Below are positions 58,994 through 64,000 of a DNA stretch of 64,000 nt, one piece after another. The notes under the pieces are model-generated. The model made no database searches. It was not told the DNA's origin and saw nothing but the letters and a program-made list of their open reading frames with translations. The stretch lies in assembly GCA_014898415.1 (NCBI GenBank), contig RCTD01000005.1:1488001-1552000 (forward strand). The letters run 5' to 3'. Each line of letters opens with the position of its first letter. Within the stretch, counting starts at the first letter, position 1. The DNA is from Stromatinia cepivora. Taxonomy: Eukaryota; Ascomycota; Leotiomycetes; Helotiales; Sclerotiniaceae. Made by a program: the position numbers and the translations under genes.

Positions 58994-59075
58994 TGTTACG
59001 AATCTCAACTACGAAATGAGGGCTAGCTGAAAACGGGCCGAATTGTATATTAATTTGAAGAGTTTTTATTTATAT

Positions 59076-59367
59076 TGTGAAAGAGGTAGGCCGAGATACG
59101 TGCGTCCCGATAGCACACTGCAAGGGGAAATGGGAATTGGAATTGATCAGATTATATTGTAGAGGTTTCAAATAGTAAAATTAGTAGGTTTAGATAATGA
59201 TTTGGGTTATACATAAATGAAGTACAAAAAGATTAATGGAAAAACGATTGATTTTTATCAAAGAGAAAGGAGCAGAGCCCTTTCTTATATCTAACTACGA
59301 AGAGTCATGTGACTATATGACTACGAACTAGCTACGTGTTAGGCCTTGATATCCCAACTTTCTCACA
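59076..59367 (-). repeat. Solo LTR of element A inside the U left arm
   Basis: 292 bp, reverse complement of 4,814-5,105, lightly mutated (TGTGAAAGAGGTAGGCC… to …CCCAACTTTCTCACA). The matching right arm lacks it, so it inserted after the inverted structure formed or into one parent copy. Confidence 0.85.
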
Positions 59368-59539
59368 ATATAGAGAAGGAATTTTTTAATACGATTAGAA
59401 AAAGTAATGAAAAGTTTTAATTCTAAATCCAAATTTATTATTATTCGAATATTAATCAATTTTTTATTGTAATTCTTATAATTCTTTTCATATATCTTTG
59501 AAAACAATTCGTTAGTTAATTTAGGAATAACCTTATTTT

Positions 59540-59840
59540 TTTTGATTTATAAAAACCTTCAAATCTTATTAAAAAATCTTTGAAATTTACCTTCAAAATA
59601 TATACAAATTGGATCTAAAAATAAGCCTTCGAAAATCCTTTGGAATATTATCGAAAACCTTCGAAATTTACCTTTAAAATGTATACGAATTTGATTTCGA
59701 AATGAGCCTTCGAAAATCCTTCGGAATATTATCGAAAACCTTCGAAATTTATCTTCAAAATATATACGAATTTGGTTTCGAAACAAACCTTCGAAAACCC
59801 TTCAGAATATTATCGAAAATTTATCAAAAATATTATGAAA
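59540..59840. repeat. About 81-bp tandem repeat within U arms
   Basis: Three to four units of TTCGAAAATCCTTCGGAATA…ATTTACCTTCAAAATATATAC, in frame as FRRFSIIFRRIFEGSFRNQI on the minus strand (open at 59,559-59,786). The same repeats occur inverted at about 61,905-62,100 and in the fragment at 31,610-31,830. Confidence 0.75.
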
Positions 59841-60572
59841 AACTTTTGAATTAAGAAAATAAGAAAAAGGAATTGAAAAGATTTATTTGAAAAATATAAA
59901 TATAATATATGAATCGAATTTTATTCTATTTTATAAAATTCGAAAGCAAATCTTTAAATTATATAAATTATTTAAATAAAAGAACGAAAAAACGAAAAGT
60001 ATATAGAAAACCTTTAGGATTTTATTGAAAGATTTAAGAATTTTGAATATAAAAGTTGTTGAAAAAGTTGAAGATATTGAAGTTGAAAATATTGAAGTTG
60101 AAGATATTAAAGTTGAGATTATAATAAAGTTTTTGGTATTATTTTTGAAAAATATAATAAGCGAATTTATATATAATAATAATTGTATTTCTATTTTCAA
60201 ATAAAATTCTAATAAAATATTTGAAATCTCTTCTTTTTAATAGAATATTAAACTTTTTTCAAAAAGAGAAGTAAAATTAGTTTTTATATAATTCTAAAGA
60301 ATCATTAATAAAAATTGATTATAAATAATCGGATCTATATTGAAAAATTAATATATTAATTGAAAACAAAACAGTATTTATATTGGAGATATCATTTTGA
60401 TATAAATTTGAATCGATATCTTGATAAATAATAGATTTTATATTTCAGGTTTCAAAAGAAAAAGCAAGTTGAAAATCCCTTCCTTTATTATTTATTGAAT
60501 TTATAGGATTATCGAAATCGATAAAAATATTGATTCAAAAAGGAAAATATTAATATTCTTTATTTATTAAAT

Positions 60573-61205
60573 CGAAAGTATATCGAATCCAAATCGAAAG
60601 TATATCTATCGAATTCGAATCAAAAATATATTTATCGAATCCGAATCGAAAATATATTTAATAAAAGTATATCGAATCTGAATCAAAAGTATATCGAATC
60701 TAAATCGAAAATATATTTAACGAAAGTATATTTATCAAAAGTATATTTATCAAAAGTATATTGAAATCGAAATGAAAATGAATCGAAAATGAATATATAT
60801 ATAGAGATTTTTAAATAATATTGACAAGTTTTCAAAGAAATAAAAATGCTGAACTTTATAAAATAAAGATATAAGTATTATAATTTCATTATTGAAGGAA
60901 TTATTATGATTTTAGTCACTATATGAAGTTCTTTATTAGAGTTTCAATTCGATTGATTATTATAGAATTATAAATAAAGGAATTAAAAGAATTGAAAGGA
61001 TTTCGATAGATCTATAATGAATCTATAATAGTTTTACGAAAAGGTATATAATATAATATCGATAGTTTTACGAAAAGGCATACAATATAATATCGATGGT
61101 TTTACGAAAAGACATACAATACAATATCGATGGTTTTACGAAAAGATATACAATATAATATCGATGAATCTATAATAGTTTTATGAAAAAGTATATAATA
61201 TAATA
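60573..61205. repeat. Tandem repeats in the U spacer
   Basis: 60,573-60,790 holds degenerate units around AATCGAAAGTATATCGAATC. 61,031-61,205 holds five units of about 34 bp (TTTTACGAAAAGGCATACAA then TATAATATCGATGG), flanked by ATCTATAATAG at both ends. Confidence 0.75.
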
Positions 61206-62066
61206 TCGAATAATATTAGTTTTGATTAGATATTTTAATTTAAATGATTTCACTTCAAAAGCTTTTAAAGATAAAAGTTTCGGAAAAAAGGACTTTATTA
61301 TAAATCTCAATTATAAAACGAAGATTAATTGAAAGCAGATTAAATTTTATATTAATTTGCTTCAAATTTATATCAAAATGATATCTTCAATATAAATATT
61401 ATTTTATCTTCAATTAATATATTAATTTTTCAATATAAATTCAATTATTTGTAATCAGTTTTCATCAATAATCCTTCAGAATTATACAAAAACTAACTTC
61501 ATCTCTTTTTTTGGAAAAGATCTAATATTCCATCAAAAAAAAAGAAACTTCAAATATTCCATCAAAATCCTATTTGAAAACAGAAATACAATTATTATTA
61601 TATATAAATTCGTTTATTATACTCTTCAAAAATAATACCAAAAACTTTATCATAATCTCAATTTCAATATCTTCAACTTTTTTAACAATTTTTATATTCA
61701 AAATTTTTCAATTTTTCAATAAAATCTTAAAGATTTTTTATATACTTTTCGTTTTTTCATTCTTTTGTTTGAATAATTTATATAATTTAAAGATTCATTT
61801 TCGAATTTTATAAAATAGAATAGAATTCGATTTGTATATTATATTTATATTTTTCGAATAAATCTTTTCAATTCCTTTTTTTTGTTTTTTTGATTCGAAG
61901 ATTTTTTGTAATATTTTTGATAAGTTTTCGATAATATTTCGAAGGGTTTTCGAAAGCTTGTTTCGAAGCTAAATTCGTATATATTTTGAAGGTAAATTTC
62001 GAAGGTTTTTGATAATATTCCGAAGGGTTTTCGAAGACTCATTTCGAGATCAAATTCGTATATATT

Positions 62067-62318
62067 TTGAAGATAAATTTCGAAGGTTTTTCAATAAGGT
62101 TCGAAAGCTTTTATAAATCAAAAAAAAATGAGATTATTCCCAAATTAATCGATGAATTGCTTTCAAAAATAAATAAAAAAAATTATAAGAATCACAATAA
62201 AGAATTGATTAATATTCGAATAACAATAGATTTGGATTTAGAATCAAAACTCTTTATTACTTTTTCTAATTGTATTGAAGAATTCCTTTTCTATATAAAT
62301 GAAAACTCTTCAAACTAG
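62067..62318 (+). pseudogene. Small ORF shared by U copies
   Basis: An 83-codon frame (LIDELLSKINKKNYKNHNKE…FITFSNCIEEFLFYINENSS) ends about 56 bp before the right terminus. The copy at about 31,880-32,090 keeps similar text (IDENSSN just before the same terminal sequence). Retention of amino-acid similarity suggests coding ancestry. No domain is recognised. Confidence 0.35.
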
Positions 62319-62374
62319 CGTACAATTCGGCCCGCTTTCGGCTAGCCCTCGTTTTGTAGTTGAGATTCGTAACA

Positions 62375-63788
62375 TTTCGATTTAATACTTTGAATCTTAA
62401 TCAAAATTGATACTTTTGGATTTGTATTAGAATATATACTTTTTCAATTATTCTTCAATAATATAAACAATTTTATTATTTTTTGATAATATCCTATTAT
62501 TTTTTATTTATAGAAATTCAATTTAATAAAATAAAGATATTTTATTTATAATCAAAAACTTTTAATTATTTATATAGTTTTTATTCAATAATAATATTTT
62601 ATTATAAATAATCGATATATTGTTGTAATTAAAATAGATTATAATAATCTTCAATATTTTATAAAGAAAAAAGAATTCAATAATAAACAAATATAATAGA
62701 TCGAAATCCTGATTATCTATGATTTCATAATCATTTATAGATCGGATAAATTAAATTCTATTAATGATTCGTCAAGATAACTAAATTATATTTAAATTTT
62801 AAATAGTATTAACAAAATATTATTTATATTACAGAATAAATTAAAAAGTATTATGATAATAGCTACAATTTTCTTTCTTTCAAAAATGAAAATAGAACCT
62901 TTATAAAATATTATAAACCTTTTCTAATAAAAAGAATATAATTTATTTTTATATAATTTTAAAGGATTGTTGATAGAAATTGATTATAAATAATCGATAT
63001 TATATTGGATAATTAATATATTAATTAATAATGAAATAATATTGGAATTAATATTGAAATTGATGAAAAACATTTTATTATAATTTCAAGAGAATAATGA
63101 TTTTATAAAAAACAAAGAATATCTGAAATATCGATATAATTCAATTAGAGATACTACATTTTAGAAAATCGACATTGATCATTTGTTCATTTATAATAAA
63201 TATACTTTTGTATTGCTAAATATAATTATAAAAGCCGAAATCTTGAGGATCTATTATAATAATTTTATAGGGGGTTATTAAAATATCAAAAAAACTTAAG
63301 AAATTCTGACAACAAATATTTCTGATTTAGTATAATGAAAAAGAAATAAAAAGATATATATAAATATATATTATCCATTAATAAATAATTATAAATTATT
63401 ATCGGTTTTATAATAAATTATAAACCTTATTATTCCCTTTTGATTTTTGGAAAGAAATAATAATAGATTTTATTATAAATCTATCTTTTTCAAAAACAAA
63501 TAAATATATATATAATATTATTTTTATTGTTATCAATAAATATACAAAATTCGTTCGATATATTTCAATTAATAAAATAATAATTTTATTCGAATTAGTA
63601 AAGGTTTTGTTTCAATATATTTTTAAAGATTTCGATATATCGAAAAAAAATTTCGGATTAAGGATTATAATTCACAAACAAATTTTAAAGAAACTTGTTT
63701 TTCTATTTAAGAATATATTATAAATTATTAATAATATTCTATTTATAAATTAATAATCAAATAAAATAACAAAATCAAAATCTAATTC
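62375..63788 (+). pseudogene. gypsy-3 RNase H and integrase
   Basis: Begins FDLIL-ILIKIDTFGFVLEYIL (RNase H first Asp, D-A-S-G-F type). Next is IKIDYNNLQYFIKKKEFNNKQ, the counterpart of K-T-D-H-N-N-L-R-Y-F, followed by IIYDFIIIYRSDKLNSIND. Integrase follows from about 63,130 (KAEILRIYYNNFIGGY matches AEILRIHHDDPLGGH). It reaches the segment before a usual QTERQNQNL and is then cut by the next LTR. Confidence 0.75.
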
Positions 63789-64000
63789 TGTCAGAGTCAT
63801 AAATGACAAAGAATCAATTATTCCTAAAATAGTTATAAAACTTTTCATTATCTTTTTCTAACTAAAAGAACCTCTTTCTTTTAAATCTAATAAAAAGTGA
63901 TATCGGAATAATAACAAACTGTCGATCATATATTAAAGTTTAGTAAATACAGAGATTTTATAAAGTTTTCTAATCAATCAATAACAGATCATTGATTGTA
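63789..64000 (-). repeat. LTR of the gypsy-3/gypsy-4 family, running off the window
   Basis: TGTCAGAGTCATAAATGACA at the left edge is the reverse complement of the LTR 3' end, and the rest matches 39,520-39,700. It interrupts the gypsy-3 integrase. Whether it is a solo LTR or a full minus-strand element cannot be seen. Confidence 0.65.

Larger units (their letters stand above)
58994..62374. mobile_element. U element: long inverted-repeat insertion in gypsy-3
   Basis: Both ends point outward with the same terminus, TGTTACGAATCTCAACTAC (left) and its reverse complement (right). The left arm (58,994-60,407, including a 292-bp nested LTR) matches the reverse complement of about 61,367-62,374. 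The spacer of about 1 kb holds tandem repeats. An extra, RIP-mutated copy of the terminal 63 bp lies at 61,296-61,366, so 61,296-62,374 is also a self-contained 1.08 kb unit with 63-bp inverted ends. No target duplication is visible. The type of transposon is uncertain (MITE-like or foldback-like). Confidence 0.6.
55901..63788 (+). mobile_element. gypsy-3: Ty3/gypsy element split by a 3.4 kb insertion
   Basis: The pieces are 55,901-58,993 and 62,375-63,788. The left piece has LTR, leader, gag and most of RT. The right piece resumes in RNase H and runs into integrase until another LTR begins at 63,789. Translation is continuous across the gap except for roughly nine missing codons (…FDNLKE before, FDLIL…LIKIDTFGFVL after, where the family usually has a short linker). 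Stops throughout. Same family as gypsy-4. Confidence 0.8.

Overview
The window reads as a filamentous ascomycete (Pezizomycotina) chromosome with a two-compartment genome. About 1-40,000 and 50,700-64,000 are extremely AT-rich and made almost entirely of nested, decayed transposons. Repeat copies differ mainly by C-to-T and G-to-A changes, often at CpA/TpG, which is the signature expected of repeat-induced point mutation (RIP). Between them lies a roughly 10 kb island of ordinary base composition (about 40,970-50,220) with short introns that have GTRAGT-like donors and RCTAAC-like branch sites.

Left AT block. A partial Ty3/gypsy chromovirus (gypsy-1, 902-4,813) abuts an 11.2 kb LTR retrotransposon (element A, 4,814-16,055) with a large unrecognised ORF after its integrase. 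Next is a Ty1/copia element (copia-2, 16,056-31,395) interrupted by a full-length gypsy chromovirus (gypsy-2, 18,269-24,980, 5-bp target duplication) and a pogo/Fot1-type DNA transposon (25,169-27,023). It is followed by a fragment of an inverted-repeat element (U) and a minus-strand gypsy (gypsy-4), itself split by a complete copia element (copia-1, 32,371-37,807, 166-bp LTRs).

Gene island. Two genes can be recognised, and each is cut in two. One is a fungal NACHT-type NLR (nucleotide-binding, repeat-ended receptor). The other is a DUF3435-type tyrosine recombinase with C2H2 fingers and two chromodomains. Their halves are swapped in the pattern produced by a single inversion of about 3.25 kb (breakpoints near 41,661 and 44,906). 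Inverting the segment back on paper restores both reading frames. The present state leaves an uninterrupted chimeric ORF (NACHT fragment joined to recombinase C-terminus, fingers and chromodomains, 43,565-47,123). The reciprocal minus-strand chimera joins the recombinase N-terminus to NLR repeats. The NLR also lacks its Walker A region at its junction with the recombinase promoter. At the right edge of the island is an intact three-exon gene for a 103-residue secreted cysteine-rich protein (49,722-50,221), the typical profile of a candidate effector next to AT-rich repeats.

Right AT block. A second Fot1 copy (51,016-52,977), an 18-bp tandem array (53,530-54,130), a solo gypsy LTR with a perfect target duplication (55,435-55,717), and a plus-strand gypsy (gypsy-3) whose RT and RNase H are separated by a 3.4 kb inverted-repeat insertion (58,994-62,374). 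A further LTR runs off the window end. Two 9-bp minisatellites (39,319-39,510 and 52,064-52,212) appear to have grown from near-repeats created by RIP itself.

All family assignments come from reading translations by eye. No database search was run.
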